A DNA stretch of 64,000 nucleotides from Axinella damicornis. Lineage: Eukaryota > Porifera > Demospongiae > Axinellida > Axinellidae. Below, piece by piece: positions 20,401 through 32,294 of the stretch. The position numbers and the translations under genes were made by a program. Below the pieces are notes generated by a model. It saw only the letters and a program-made list of their open reading frames with translations, had not been told where the DNA came from and ran no database searches. The DNA is taken from NCBI GenBank assembly GCA_963931865.1, contig OZ007507.1:5453148-5517147 (forward strand). Reading direction: 5' to 3'. Position 1 is the first letter of the stretch; every line of letters starts with the position of its first letter.

Positions 20401-21014
20401 GCATGGGGAATCATAATTATTTCCATGTACAGTGGAACCAGGACCCCATGGATCCAGGTTTCAATGCAGTGGTGAGGCATGACAAGAGCGCATAAGTAGG
20501 TCGCATCCCCCCGGTACTCTGGGGGGCGCTACCTACTTATGCGCTCTTGGGCATGCAGAATGCCAGATCTGTGCTGAGTGTTTTTAGAAATAACCCCTAC
20601 TCTAAACTGGGCATTGCCCTTATCTGGCAATAGGTGCTAAGACAGTATAAGAAGGCATCAATAATTGGGCTCCTGCAGGGCTAGATATGCAATAATCAAT
20701 GTATGAGTGGACCTCTTCCACTTCACAGGTCAATGCACCCTGCATGGGAGTTTGGCTTGAGCGCACAAAAACATCACATTAATTACGAGGGCAACTGTTA
20801 TAACTGATTTTTTTCCAAATGAACGGTGGAAGTGAATCTATCATGCAGCTTCCCCCATTTAACACACCACAGCTCATAAGCTCCTGAACACACACACACA
20901 CACTCATTACACACACTCACTCATTCACAGCTGGAAGAGATCATCAGTGGAGATGGTGAGATGGTGTGCAAGGCAGCCAAGACAGCACAGAACGTCATCA
21001 CGTGGAAACCGTAA
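17499..21014 (+). CDS. RSPH14: Radial spoke head protein 14 homolog (armadillo repeats)
   Basis: Eleven exons: 17499-17621, 17820-17923, 18072-18161, 18318-18379, 18504-18576, 18799-18869, 19005-19117, 19587-19742, 20048-20159, 20297-20359 and 20931-21014. The order of conserved blocks follows RSPH14/RTDR1: LPIYDPSKSTLTYGNRAIPKL, DLSVRQQALLLLADVLHKRE, LLEDEDAAVVRQRSAHALG, ARIIFDLTLPYEGKEV, CIPALVDLLSDSDTFVKSQA, TMLAETPEGKKEL and the end NVITWKP. The family acts in the axonemal radial spokes of motile cilia or flagella and is built of ARM/HEAT helices. The start codon is not resolved; no in-frame Met precedes LPIYDP in exon 1, so an upstream exon is likely. Exon 2 carries one extra base near 17912 (CTGCACTGAGGG). 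The exon 9 donor reads AAG|GCTAGA, a GC-AG intron. It is head-to-head with paralog B, starting within about 100 bp of that gene. Confidence 0.88.
18184..18244. mobile_element. 61-bp miniature foldback with exact 9-bp target duplication
   Basis: Ends are TAGCCTCGTACCCAGGC and GCCTGGGTACGAGGCTA. It is flanked by TGTCCACCA at 18175-18183 and 18245-18253. It lies in RSPH14 intron 3. The smallest complete member of the TAGCCTCG family here. Confidence 0.9.
18600..18800 (+). repeat. 34-bp minisatellite that supplies the RSPH14 exon 6 splice acceptor
   Basis: About five copies of AGGGGCTAATGACATCACGG TGACTCATAATTAC (34 bp, shown in two parts), with a shorter copy in front. The last copy ends TAATTACAG, which is the acceptor that keeps exon 6 in phase (exon starts at 18799). 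Every unit carries the same TTACAG and so is a decoy acceptor. TGACATCA and TGACTCA resemble CRE/AP-1 cores; that is resemblance only. Confidence 0.9.
19069..19245 (+). repeat. Tandem duplication of the RSPH14 exon 7 end and its donor
   Basis: AGACCATCCCCATATGCACT...GTCATCCAGGTACACAC...TCTCCATGGTGAT occurs twice, about 93 bp apart. The first copy holds the true exon end (19117); the second is intronic and carries a second intact donor. Confidence 0.85.
20483..20549. repeat. Perfect-type hairpin in RSPH14 intron 10
   Basis: CAAGAGCGCATAAGTAGGT...CCCCCC loops back to GGGGGG...ACCTACTTATGCGCTCTTG with a loop of about 8 bases. Likely a miniature foldback; no target duplication identified. Confidence 0.75.
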
Positions 21015-21249
21015 CCATCTCTGATCTACATGTAAACACCATCACCTTGACAACTGTACAAACATAGAGTACTGGTAAGCCACCAGTTATTAGACATGTA
21101 CAATCAGACGCTAGCGCCGAATGTGTATATTACCAGAAGTAGGTGGGACCTTCAGTCGATGCTATGGACCCATCACACTTGAGTTGAAAGTTTGATGGTT
21201 CTCTGTTGCTTGGTTCTGCACTATATATAGCCAGTCAAAGTTCAATTTC

Positions 21250-21822
21250 GGGCAAGTGGAAAACGCGGATACGGTCGGACGCGGACATGGACGCGGACAC
21301 GGACGCGGACGCGGACACGAACCAAAAACTCATTTTTCAGTCCAAAACTCATTTTTCAGCCCTTTGCAGTGTAGGACAGAAGCTAAACATGGTTATTCAT
21401 TCGCTAAAGTTGCTTGCTTAGCCTATTGAACCGCCTTTCCTCGAGTCAGCAGAGGTCAAAGGCCACGTGCATATTTAATGAGCTTCAACGAAAAGACTAG
21501 AAGAGCATTTATTTATTGCAGAAACCAAACTCAGGCCTTTTGCCAAAGCATAGGAAGCAGAAATAATATTCCTATACCATCTATGACGATGGCTGATCGA
21601 AGCTCGAACTTTCATTGTTGAAGCTCATTAAATATTCACGTGGCCTCTGCTGACTCGAGGAAAGACGGTTCAATAGGCTAAGCAAGCAACTTTCCATGTT
21701 TAGCTTCTGTCCTACACTGCAAAGGGCTGAAAAATGAGTTTTAGTTCGTGTCCGTGTCCGTGTCCGCGTCCGCGTCCGCGTCCGTGTCCGCGTCCGACCG
21801 TATCCGCCTTTTCCACTTGCCC
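21250..21822. mobile_element. Foldback element with arms of GGACGC/GGACAC hexamers and 9-bp target duplication
   Basis: The arms of about 250 bp (GGGCAAGTGGAAAA..., tandem GGACGC-type hexamers, CATTTTTCAGCCCTTTGCAG, GAGTCAGCAGAGG) are inverted copies around a loop near 21500-21600. TTCAATTTC flanks both ends (21241-21249 and 21823-21831), with two further matching bases. It lies downstream of RSPH14. Confidence 0.85.
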
Positions 21823-21831
21823 TTCAATTTC

Positions 21832-22635
21832 GGACAAAAAGGTATGATTGGACAAAATAATTGATGTAATTATCAGATGACGCTCCCTGCTTCAGGAACT
21901 TTCTCCAAGATTTTTGCTGATTGTACAGTCATGTTGTCTGAAAATCGGTGGCTTACTCTGTATAGTGCACAATAGTACCATGATACACAAGTTGAATTGT
22001 GTACAAGTCAACAACAGTTTTCATATTGCAAAAAATCTCCTGGTAGTCTGCATATAGCACCACACACACATGCATGTGTCAACATACATACATACATACA
22101 CACATCAGGATGATGTAGAGGCATTACTGTGTCATACTGTAGTAGGTTAGTGTATTAATGTAGGTCCAAGGGGGTGTGGTGCGCTAGGTGTGAGCGTGGC
22201 TCAGCGACAGATTCGTTCTGATTGGTCTTTCTGCAGGTAGAGAGACATCATAATGTCATTCATTGCTGTCTGGTACAGAGTGATCACATGACCAAGACCG
22301 TATGATGACATCATTGTCATTGTGGTAGAGGAAGAGTGTGTAACGGTCAAAATTTTGAAACAGGCAGTATCTCCCGCGTGTACTAAAATAGAATACGTGA
22401 GCTTAACGAGGCTTTGTCTTGTACTTGCAGTAAGTGGCTGACAGGTAATTGAAGTGCTCAGAGCTCATGATGCAACGTCTACCAGCGTGGAACGGTTGTT
22501 GACCCTTATCAACACGAAGAACTTTGTTATACGTTGCTTCCCAAGCCTGACAGTCCAAGAGGTCGATATTTAGTGATGACGTGAGTTCTCTCCGTTGAAA
22601 AGTTAGCTACAACGTGGCTGGATGTGCTACTTATC
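21832..22635. other. Intergenic stretch, nothing recognised
   Basis: A short (ACAT)n run near 22083-22102 is the only structure noted. No credible exon seen. Confidence 0.5.
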
Positions 22636-22637
22636 AG

Positions 22638-22905
22638 TCAGTGGTATATCTAGTCTAGGGAAGTTAGCAGGGCCCCAAGCGAGAGTTTGGGGCCCTGAAG
22701 TTCAAAACTTACTGCAAAACCTAGCCAGTGTGCCTCAAGCTCTGCTTGGGGAAGTGCTACTCAGCCATGACTCCACGTGGCTACTATGTCGACAGCTGCT
22801 GGCGGCTCAAGACTGACGTTTTACTACTACTGGCAGGGCAGGCATTTTCAATGTCAGGCAGGGCCTGTGCCCTGCTAGGCCAGGCCTGCCATAGATATAC
22901 CACAG
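22638..22905. mobile_element. Short MITE with CAGTGGTATATCTAG ends
   Basis: CAGTGGTATATCTAG at the left and CATAGATATACCACAG at the right form short terminal inverted repeats around about 240 bp that includes GGCAGGG-type direct repeats. No coding content. Confidence 0.6.
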
Positions 22906-23376
22906 CCTAATGTACATACGAAAGATTCTGCCTTCACCATGGGAGAATAGAAAGTTATACGCTCTTCCTCCTCCGCCGAAATAATGATGATGTCATCATG
23001 TACTCTTGCACGACATATTTTGGAAAGTGGGACTATAACATTGTCATAGTTCCAAATAGAGCACACCTACAGTGTTGCTAATGTTGATAAACACAAGTAA
23101 ATTTTCAGGTGTGGTCTAATCATTGCAGACCCACTATAGCCTCATTCCCACATTGCAAGTGAGAATGAGACTATAGATGCACGACTCTGATTCAACTTCA
23201 TGGCATGCAAGCAGGTGTATGTTTCATGGCATGCTACGTACCGACTTGGCTGGGGAAGAGGTCCTCATTGTTAATTTGCTTCTCAATCCACGCCATCAGA
23301 TTTGCAATGTACTGCAGACGTGGTTGTGTGTGCACATGTGTAAATGAGGGTTCTGTGTACGTGTGAATGTGTACTA
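22906..23376. other. Intergenic stretch, nothing recognised
   Basis: A short inverted pair near 23140-23175 (TAGCCTCATTCCCACATTGC / TGAGAATGAGACTATA) looks like another tiny TAGCCTCG relic. No gene seen. Confidence 0.45.
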
Positions 23377-23655
23377 TCAATATATTAAGATTTTAACCAT
23401 GTGTGTGTCTGTCTGTGTGTAACGGAAGTGGGATGTTCGTGGGGCGGGACTAGACTGTAGTGACGCGCGACCTTCGTACTTCAATTTACTGAACCTCGAA
23501 CTCTGCGTAGAATGTTCGAGAATAGTGGACATGGCTGGAATCTTCCAGAACAGCTGGCGCAGGGAGCAGCAGACGAAGCGGACGCAAGCGGTGAGCAGCA
23601 GCTGAAGCGGATGCAAGCCGGGAGCTCAGCAGCAGTTGAAACGGATCGATGCAAT
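23377..23655. repeat. Dispersed repeat copy 3, truncated and fused to the CGKC pseudogene
   Basis: It begins ATATTAAGATTTTAACC, has GGGGCGGGACTAGAC and a few 29-bp type units, then runs without its normal 3' end straight into the CGKC-module sequence at about 23656 (GTTCCCATATTTGGACC). Confidence 0.8.
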
Positions 23656-24540
23656 CGAATGTTCCCATATTTGGACCTGAGCGGACTTACTCATGAGACA
23701 CTGACGAGTAGACTGTGGTTTGAATCCAAAGAAATAATGTTTAAATTTGAACATGTTAAGTCTGTAGCAATGAGGTCACTAATGAGGCGAGGCGTGATGG
23801 TGGATGAGTTATTGTCTCACCTGACGATCTTGGAAACGTTTGATCCAGTGAAGAAGGAACCACGATCACCAAACTGCTACACAGACGTAATGAATGCAAA
23901 CACTATTCCAAAGGTTTTCATAGCGCTCAGTAACTATATGTCCTTTTTCAACTATGACATATTGATCAGATAATCACTGAACTGGGTACGGAGGAAGACA
24001 GGCAGGAACTTCAGAAGTACAAGGATGACTTTCAAGTGTATGCCAAGCGAAGGATATATGAATGCTTGCCTCAGTTTGGGCCTGTCAGTGAAACAGATCA
24101 TGCTGGCATATTAAATTTTGTGAAGGTGGATTCCCACTATGAAAGCTACACAGTGGCAGAACTGCAGGATTTCCAGAACAGGCTTGGCAAACTATTCCGT
24201 ATTTCATCACAAGGATTTCTACGTCTCTGTCGGGTTGAGAAGGGATGTTTCCAGCTCATGTTTCAGGTGCCATCATTTGTGCAGAAGAAGATATTTCCCC
24301 TGTCTAGTGAGCAAGAGAGGGCCCTGGTAGCAGAGGGAGTGATCAAGTTGACATGTGGAAACTACGAGTTCATTGCCAAGGTGTGTGCTACTGACTCATC
24401 TCACAGTACACTGCAACATATGAATCTGTATACTACATGTATTATTATGACATTGTGTGATCTTTCCACTATAGGGAGAGGAGGATGAGTGTGAAAATTG
24501 CAGCACCCAGAAGGATGTTTCTGTCCTGATAGAATAGCAG
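23656..24540 (+). pseudogene. Inverted third copy of the CGKC-module exon (paralog C), broken
   Basis: It matches the paralog B module from FPYLDLSGLTHE onward, about 90% by eye, but on the opposite strand and without the CGKC start. It lacks three residues after THE, loses one base near 23965 (GACAT-ATTGATCAG), which shifts the frame, and gains two codons after HAG. It continues past the TCGNYEF equivalent, a donor, an intron and the next small exon (GGAGAGGAGG..., about 24473-24515), so it is a genomic copy and not a retrocopy. No Death or ankyrin part is nearby. Confidence 0.85.
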
Positions 24541-24777
24541 GAAACTTGCATGAGAAGGCTAATTAGAGAGAAGCCAGTACAATCACACTACCTTTTTCCC
24601 ACTACTTTCATTTTCCACATTGTCTTGTATATTCCGTGCACATATTAATGCAAGTGATAAATGCCTGCCTGCATGATATTATATCATTGTATGTGTATGG
24701 CAATAGCGATACAAAAGGTAGATATTGATGATACCCTCTAGCATGGTAAACCATGCTATGAGTTATGAAACATCTAT

Positions 24778-24780
<3 letters not shown>

Positions 24781-24810
<30 letters not shown>
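24781..24810 (+). repeat. Poly-C tract (about 30)
   Basis: Uninterrupted C run of about 30. Its length is likely unreliable in the assembly. Confidence 0.9.
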
Positions 24811-25094
24811 AGCCCGTGTATCACAGTCATGCTGGCAAATGGTAATGCTGGCAATATATTTGAAAGCCAAAACTTGTGATATTGAAGTCTTGAGCCATAT
24901 GGTTGGTTTTTAAAAGTTGGACTTCCATGTTTCAGATTTGCATGGGTTATCACATAACCATTGTTTGGAACCATTGTTTGCAATTGGAACCGGATGCTTC
25001 CCCAAATCAGATTTTATTTGGCAAATTGTGCTTGTAACTTACAAAACAATGCCAATTGCAAAATCTAAATACCTATGTAATGGATCCTATGTAG

Positions 25095-28000
25095 CTATTC
25101 ATGCAGAGTAGGTGTCGAAGAAACTTCAAACTGCATGCTGGACAGTGTGTGGGAAGGTGTGACAGGAGTACTACTGAAGTCTGTCCATACTTCGTGTAAA
25201 GTTGTAGCAGTAATAGTCTTGGTTATTGTGAACACAGAGGAGGTAGTTGGAGTGGGAGAGGAATCCGGGGTGGGTGTGGTGTGAGCACTGCTGTAGTAGG
25301 TCCCTGGCCACAGTTCGGATGAGGCATTACCAGACATTTTGAGCTCAGAGCACTCAGAGTAGTTTCCATGGGTTACGGCAACACTAGGGTGGTATTGGCT
25401 GGAGATGCCAGCAGCTATTACGATTGCAATACCCACAATGAAGAAGCTACTTCTGCAGAGCAGGAGAGGCAGTTTGGACTTGCAATGTAAAGAGTGGCAT
25501 AGTCTGGATGCATCTTGAGATGATAATCTTGAACTTTTGATTTTGGGTGCTCCAAGCTCGGCTGTGAGTGCAATCTCTTCTTGAGTTTCTTCACTCAGTT
25601 GAAGGGATTCCTCACTTTCTAGGGAAATGTTGTCTGAATTGGAGTTTATAAAACAATTGATTCAGCATGAATGGGTGCATCATACTTCAATCGTTACCTT
25701 GCTCCGATGGTTGTTCTGCAGATGTGCCATCACTTTCATACTCCTTCATCTCAAGCTGGATACTCTGAACCAGAGCACTCTCATCTGGGCCAGTGTGCTG
25801 TTCATCATCCCCACATGACCCACCAACTTGTGCACGTTTCATGGCCTAAGTAACATGACAGGGGGAAGAGGTGAAGTCAACGGAGGTCTCTGAGGGTGCT
25901 GGGGTTAGAGAATTTTATTTTTATCCAGGTCTGACAGCTGCATGGGCATCGAACCAATCTGACTACACCACCAGTAACTGACTTGAGCTATGTAAACATG
26001 ATGATGATACCAAGAGCTTTATGCACCTTTTTTGATTCCTTTTCCCAGTTCATTCTTAGGATGACAATCACATACATTATGGCCTGCATGTTGAGGAATG
26101 CAGATCCATAGAGTAATTTTATTCATAAGGACATACGAATCAAATGTTGAAGATATCAAACCTGAGCAATGTTCCCTGCAGTAAGGCCAGTCCACATTCC
26201 AACAACCCCCCAATTGGTCTTCAGTGCCAGGGTTATACCCACAGGTAGTCCAATGATCCAGTAACTGATGACCTTAGTAATTGCACCAATATACTGCCGG
26301 CCTGCTCCGCGCAGGATGCCACCAATTGCAACCTATACAACATACAGCAGGTAAACAGTAGGCCTATAGTTGCAGTAGTTCTATAGCTGCTCATGAGTTA
26401 TTGTGGACTAACCCCTATGTTATCAGAAAACACGAAGAAACAGGTAACGTCTGTCAGTTGGGCAACTCGTTTTATCACATCCCTATGCAAAGACAATGTT
26501 ACATTCAAATAATATGACTGCACAAAAATTAAGACAACTCATGGAGTGGTAAGTCCAGTTGCAGCAATTAATGTGATGGTAACAATTATACCATGAAGGC
26601 GTGACCTACACTCATATCATTTTCAATCGTTGGCTCATTTACAGGCCCTCAGAAGGGGGATGGAGTTCCTCTCCCCCTTCTGAGTACCTGGGAATGAGGC
26701 TAATTGCAACTGGGCTAACCACCATCAAATAATTAGACCTACTCATCATCTGTGAATATCCTTCCAATGTAGTTCTTCACACCTTCCAGAACAGCAGTGT
26801 ACAGTGTAGCAATGCACACTGGGGAGGTGTAATAATGTTAGCTGAGATGACATGCACTTTCACAGTCAGCTGCTTTACATACACATGATCCCAATGGCCA
26901 CGTAAGAAGATCTCTTTGCTCCTTTTGGGTTTCCAGCTCCCAGGAGGTTGCCCACTCGTATAGATACTGCTATGGCAATCCCCAAAGGAACCTATGCATG
27001 AAATAGTTTCAAATTAAAAGCCTATATTTAGAGGCGAGTGTGAGCAAGCCCCACAATAGCATATTCAATAGCGAGTTTGTCTATACAGTCCATCATACCG
27101 TAAAACTTGTGCATGCAATCGAACATAAATAGTATGAACCCGTTTGTTCAACGATGTGTGAGTGCAGACTCAATGTGGAATGCCTATAGAAGGTACCAAA
27201 GGTGCAGGAGACCAAAGCAGGATATTGAGTATGCTATTCAGGCTAGTGCCAACAATGAAGTACCGTACCTGTAAGACAGGTTGGTGTTGCTTATGCCTCC
27301 CCCACAATGCCCTGCATGCATTCACCCAGTTTAAAGTGCACGTCTAGAAGAGTGACAGGCTATCTCCAAAGCAAAAGGCTGGTGCTCTTAGTTATCTAGT
27401 AACTAGAGATGCCCTGTAGGTCTATCCCGTACTGGTTTCAACATTACTGCCATATTATAACCACACCCTATAATTACCTTAAGTATTGCACTACCACATG
27501 ACCTTACTAAACCAATCAGATGCGAGCCCACTTTGGGACTGTAGCCCTGTAGCGTGCATTGTTTTATAGAAACACCGGTTTCGGATTGTGCTAAATGTGC
27601 TGACATCATTGCATACCGTAAATATATCATCTAGAAATCCACGATTAAATGTTTATTCCAAGCTAGCTATACTGGAAGCATTTTTTGCAGACGTGTTGTG
27701 TTTTCATTATTCTAAGGGGAAAGAGAACTCCCAATGTATATGACCTGATTCACTGTAACAGTTGACGACTGACCGATGACACACTGACATGCTAACAACA
27801 GACTGATTGCTTAACCCTTTGCACTTGTGTATGTGTGTACAGGGTAACTCGTGCATATGTGGTTGACCATGCAGAGAAGTATCGCGGGAAGTTTTGATAT
27901 AATTTACAGTCTCCCTCCTCGCCTCATCAGTTCTCCCTCAATGTCGCTGCACTCTTTGTCTTGCCAATCGTCGTCTCCTGTCAGCTCATACTCATCCATT

Positions 28001-30843
28001 TTGTGCAGCAGCAACAAACGTGAGCTCACATGGTGCGGGTTGTATACACGTGCGGGGGTCAAACGCCTAATTTACGTGCAGGGCCACAATAATTGCATTC
28101 CAATGCGTTACAGGGCAAATATATAGTCGCACTAGCCCAGATTCGACCTCCACGCTGCACAATTAGTTGCCTCACTTCCCGCTCGGCAATTACTAGCGTA
28201 TATCTGTGAGTATAATGAGGCTGAAATATGTTCTCCATGCTGTTCCAGCTTCCAACCAATACATGCAACACAATTATATACATGCCAGCCTCACCATGAA
28301 AATAATGTCCATTAGCTGAAACCCAATGGCAATGGCAGCTAACTCTGTCTCACTAATGGCCCCAGCCACAAGGACAGCGATCTCAGCACTCCACCACTCC
28401 AGACATATCATGAAGAGCCCTGGAATGGCTAGCTTGGAAAACTGTCCCCACTCGTGCAGGCTCTCCCAGCTCCAACCTCCCCACGTTTGTTTGTGCAGTT
28501 TGCGGACCCTCACATACAGTATCATCATCAGTGGAGTGGCAGTATTTGCAATAACCAGTGACACAGCAGCTCCCCTGTAGAATTAAGACATGGTTCTTGT
28601 CTCTCTTAGCGTTCAAGGTGAACAGAAGTCTGCATTCAGTTGCATGTAGGCCAACTTCATTCCCTATCTGAAATGCTATAGATAATTATATTATGTTGTT
28701 CAGCGTAACTCACATCAGCCCCAGTCCTGCTCCAAATATCAGAATTCCATGCAGAGCAGCACTGATGACATTCGTCAGCAGACCCACAAGCACAAATGGC
28801 CATACAATACTCTGTAAGTGAGAGATTAAAGAACATTGTATGGGAATCATACTATCACTGAACTGCAGCACGTGGAGTATTACCTGAGCTTGCAAGTACT
28901 TCTGAAGCATGATGTACAGAAACAAGGACTATAGAGGAGAGAATAGATATCACAAGTATGTCACGTATGCATACACTAATGTACACACAAACTCACTGGC
29001 AGCACTAGGCAATAAATCTTCAGATAGCTAGCAGTCAATCTGCAGTATGATGTAAAACATGCAAGTCATACAGGCACATGATACAGACATAGCTTTCTGT
29101 TCAGACATTATACAGTGATTTTTTATAACAATTAAGGTTACAGGATCCCTGTGTGTGGGTATGCACTGCATACGTACTACTTCAATTAAGCGCTATGGCA
29201 TAGATTGTTGTTACCAAAAACAGAACCATGTGATCCGACTTGGACTTAGAAGACCATATTGAAATAGGTAGAAAGGTTCGGACCAAGGCTTTTTGTAAAT
29301 GGTGATGATTGTATATGGCACTGTATTAATTCCAAAGATGGCAGTCATAATGGTGGTTATTAGCACTCAAGGGTAGTTATTTCTAGCACAGTTCAGCCTA
29401 GCCATAAAATGCTTCCATCACGCCCTAGTGCTTCCAATGGGGTGTCTCCAACAGTAGAATCAAGTTGCTGGCAGTCTTCACACTGGAGATAATTCATGAA
29501 TAGTTTGCTGGAATTGATTTCACCAGCCTACAACGGCTACAGTGGGAGCTACTATTATGATGTTCAGTCTGCATGTTGACTACCCTCTCTGCTGTGTGTT
29601 GAGTAAGTTAGCTTAATTTCTGTGCGAGAAAATGGGGCTGAACAAATTGTCCGGCCACACCCACCATGCGACAAGCCTGTAATCTTAATGCACATTGCTG
29701 TCAGTAGTACAACAATTAGACCAACCTAGCCACACAAGGAGTCTGTTGCACCAGGAGAAAGATTGACTCTGCATTTAGCCACACTGCCCAGATGGGACAC
29801 ATTGCTATTCCAAGGATGAGGATGCCTCGCTGGAACACAATACCGACCCTCTTGTAGTTCTTATACCCATAGGCCTGAGAAGTAAGGGGAGAGAAACAAA
29901 CTCAGCTGCAGGAGATTGATCACTTGACAGAGATAATCTGGGTGCAACTCTAGATCTAAATGTCACTCCAGTAGACGTCTGATCCAGACCCTGTCTGATT
30001 AACGTCACGATCAAACACCAACAGACTCTGATTGCATCTACAATGTACCAGCTCGTACTTATAGGTAGCTAGCTATACAGCAAGCCTACATACTATAAAC
30101 ATACTGCTTATACCTGTGAACATAATGTGTCAGCTGCCTCCGACAGTCCAACTCCAACAGAGAGGCCGGTAATACCCACGAACTAAACTAGGATACACTG
30201 CATGGTCATCACAGTATGCACCATATCATTACAGGGTCAGAGTGAGTACTTACTGATATTGCAAGTGCTGTCAGTGCCGTCAGACATTCCACGTGCGTGC
30301 AGAGAGGGAGAGAGAGCACTTTGAAAAAGAACATTCCGTGTGCATGCCAGATAGAAACATTGCAAGTACAAGACCATGTGAAATAACCACCTGCTGCATC
30401 CAGTTCCAGGGACCTCCCACTGCTGTGACCCACACACAGCAGTGACACAAACAGCAGGGATTGTAGGAGGAAATATGTCACTATCTGTAGAGACAAGAAC
30501 AAGAAACACTGGAAAGTAGCTACTGTACATGTATAGTTAACCATTCTTACATTGGAAAACGGCACACATGGGAGCTCGTACATAATCAGATCATCGGCGA
30601 AATCGCCAATGAGAAAGCACATGAGCATTCATGCATAGATGATAGATCACAAACTCTAATGGTATGATCCATGCCAGAGGAGCGTTCAACTGGAGAACTC
30701 ACTATTGGTACTGCGAGCTTTACAAGCACAGTGGTCTCCTGCCTGATCCAGCCTTTGAATGCAGCCACGGTGGCGTTCTTCCAGTGGCGTAGCTTCTGCC
30801 GTCTAGGCGACGTATGCTGCTCGTTGACCTCGGCGTCGCTCAT
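25095..30843 (-). CDS. MATE-family (SLC47-like) multidrug and toxin extrusion transporter 1
   Basis: About 16 exons on the minus strand. The start MSDAEVNEQHT is at 30843; the end, after a Thr/Ser-Pro rich tail, is at 25095. Recognisable MATE blocks in order: VKLAVPI / IVTYFLLQSLLFVSLLCVGH, LELDAA-ALAIS-FVGITGLSVGVG, ADTLCSQ-AYGYKNYKRVG, LQKYLQAQ-SIVWPFVLVG, CLEWWSAEIAVLVAGAISE, GNLLGAGNPKGAKRSSY, GGILRGAGRQYIGAI and NWGVVGMWTGLTAG. CLEWW carries the Glu that is conserved in SLC47. Twelve membrane helices are followed by a charged cytoplasmic stretch and an extra helix (SSFFIVGIAIVIAAGI), as in vertebrate SLC47A1. One exon is only 14 nt (30254-30267). Family role: proton/organic-cation antiport at the plasma membrane, exporting xenobiotics. 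No frame break seen. A 1.2-kb intron insertion at 27010-28270 is absent from copy 2. Confidence 0.88.
27010..28270. other. Intron insertion of about 1.2 kb specific to MATE copy 1
   Basis: The matching intron in copy 2 is about 120 bp. The extra sequence includes a TTAACCCTTTGCAC end near 27812, like a piggyBac terminus, and a minus-strand 31-codon open frame beginning MDEYELTGDDDWQDKECSD (about 28001-27906). Origin unknown; possibly a captured 5' exon or a decayed transposon. Confidence 0.5.
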
Positions 30844-31244
30844 TGTGCTAGCTTACTATTTACCAGCTGGAAAACAGAGGTTTTATGCAGCAGAATGACA
30901 TCACGAAAAGTAATCACCGGTTGTGCAATCACGATCTTCACAGTGCAATGTAATAATCGATTGTGCAATACCGGCGGCGACATTTTATGGGTGGGGCTCG
31001 ATCGCGAGGGGGACTCACCATCATAAACTCCAATACCTGCATGCAACTTTCAGTGCACACTCAAATTCGAGATGGAAACCACCTGGCAACGGTCTAGAGC
31101 CATGCAGGTGAACACATGAAGTTGTCATGACATGTAGTCACACGAAGGGGAGTAGGCCTATATATGTAGTCATAAGAACATGCATAATCACAAACAGCAG
31201 CAAAATTCATGCAGGTCTACAAAGACCTGCATATATACAATATA

Positions 31245-31440
31245 AGTTACCTAAGAATGCAGTTGCTTCATTTGGTCTCTGTCTTATCCCTTCCCTCAAG
31301 TACTACTTCAGAAAAGACTTGCCATGCATGCTGGATACTCGAATCATCCACTTCTGAAGTTCCTCATCACTAGAGGTGTTTATTGTGGGTACGTCTGCAT
31401 TGTCTTTCCAAAATCCTCCATACAGGAAGGTGAGGGACTG
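31245..31440 (-). pseudogene. Relic of a seven-TM receptor last exon
   Basis: It aligns by eye with the live receptor-1 last exon (38358-38570): the same stop-codon context CATTTGGTCTCTG, the acidic tail and the acceptor side AGGGACTGCAG. The part encoding TM7 (LQGFLNALVYGWTRED) is deleted and further indels break the frame. It is the receptor end carried by duplication unit 1. Confidence 0.8.
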
Positions 31441-32294
31441 CAGTTTGAAAAGTCGCCTTTATGGCAATATACCATTAGTGTTTCCCTAACCAAGAAGACT
31501 CTCAGAAATCAGTGCAAACTGCACTTACACACAACAGAACTGTGTGGGTAGACATCATTACATGAGTACCAGATGCTCAGAGTAATTATGAAGTGAACAT
31601 AGATGTGAAAATGAACATGCCTGGTAAATGCCATTCACCATGGAGCTTCAGTTTATGCAACAGAGAATTTGAGTTTCATTTACATATATGGAGTTCAGGA
31701 TAGTGAGAGAAATAATGGGGTAAATACTTTGTGCAGAGTCAGAATATTAATGGAACACCGTGGAAGCTACCACTAAAACTATGACAGAAACAAGTATGAC
31801 TACATGTGTTGGATTAGCTCTCTCTGACCTTCTCCTATATAGATCCTAGAGTATACCTAATGTTTATATACGACAGCTAGCGATACACGGATCAAAAGGT
31901 CATACACGTTATGTGGATGTGGACCAATCAGCAGGCAGCATGGTGATGCAATGCTCTCCAGTACGGTAAACCATGCTATGAATTCATAACAAATTCTACA
32001 TGTCGTGCATTTGGGGTACATTGCCTCCACTCGATCATACAAAAGAGGTCTAATAGTATATGCCTGAGCCATATAGCTGAAAACTTCCATGCATGTTTCC
32101 GAGTTATCAATCAAAAAAATTGCCAAAACATCTGCATCACCCATGCAACATAAAATTACTTGTGTGTAGCTGGATGGTTCCTAAGATCGTTGTAGAATCG
32201 GGTATTTTACAAAATGATGTACAATTGGCCAATTGTAAAATATAATTAAGTCCCTTGTGGATGGAATTTGAAGAAGCACTAGAGTCCTATGTAG

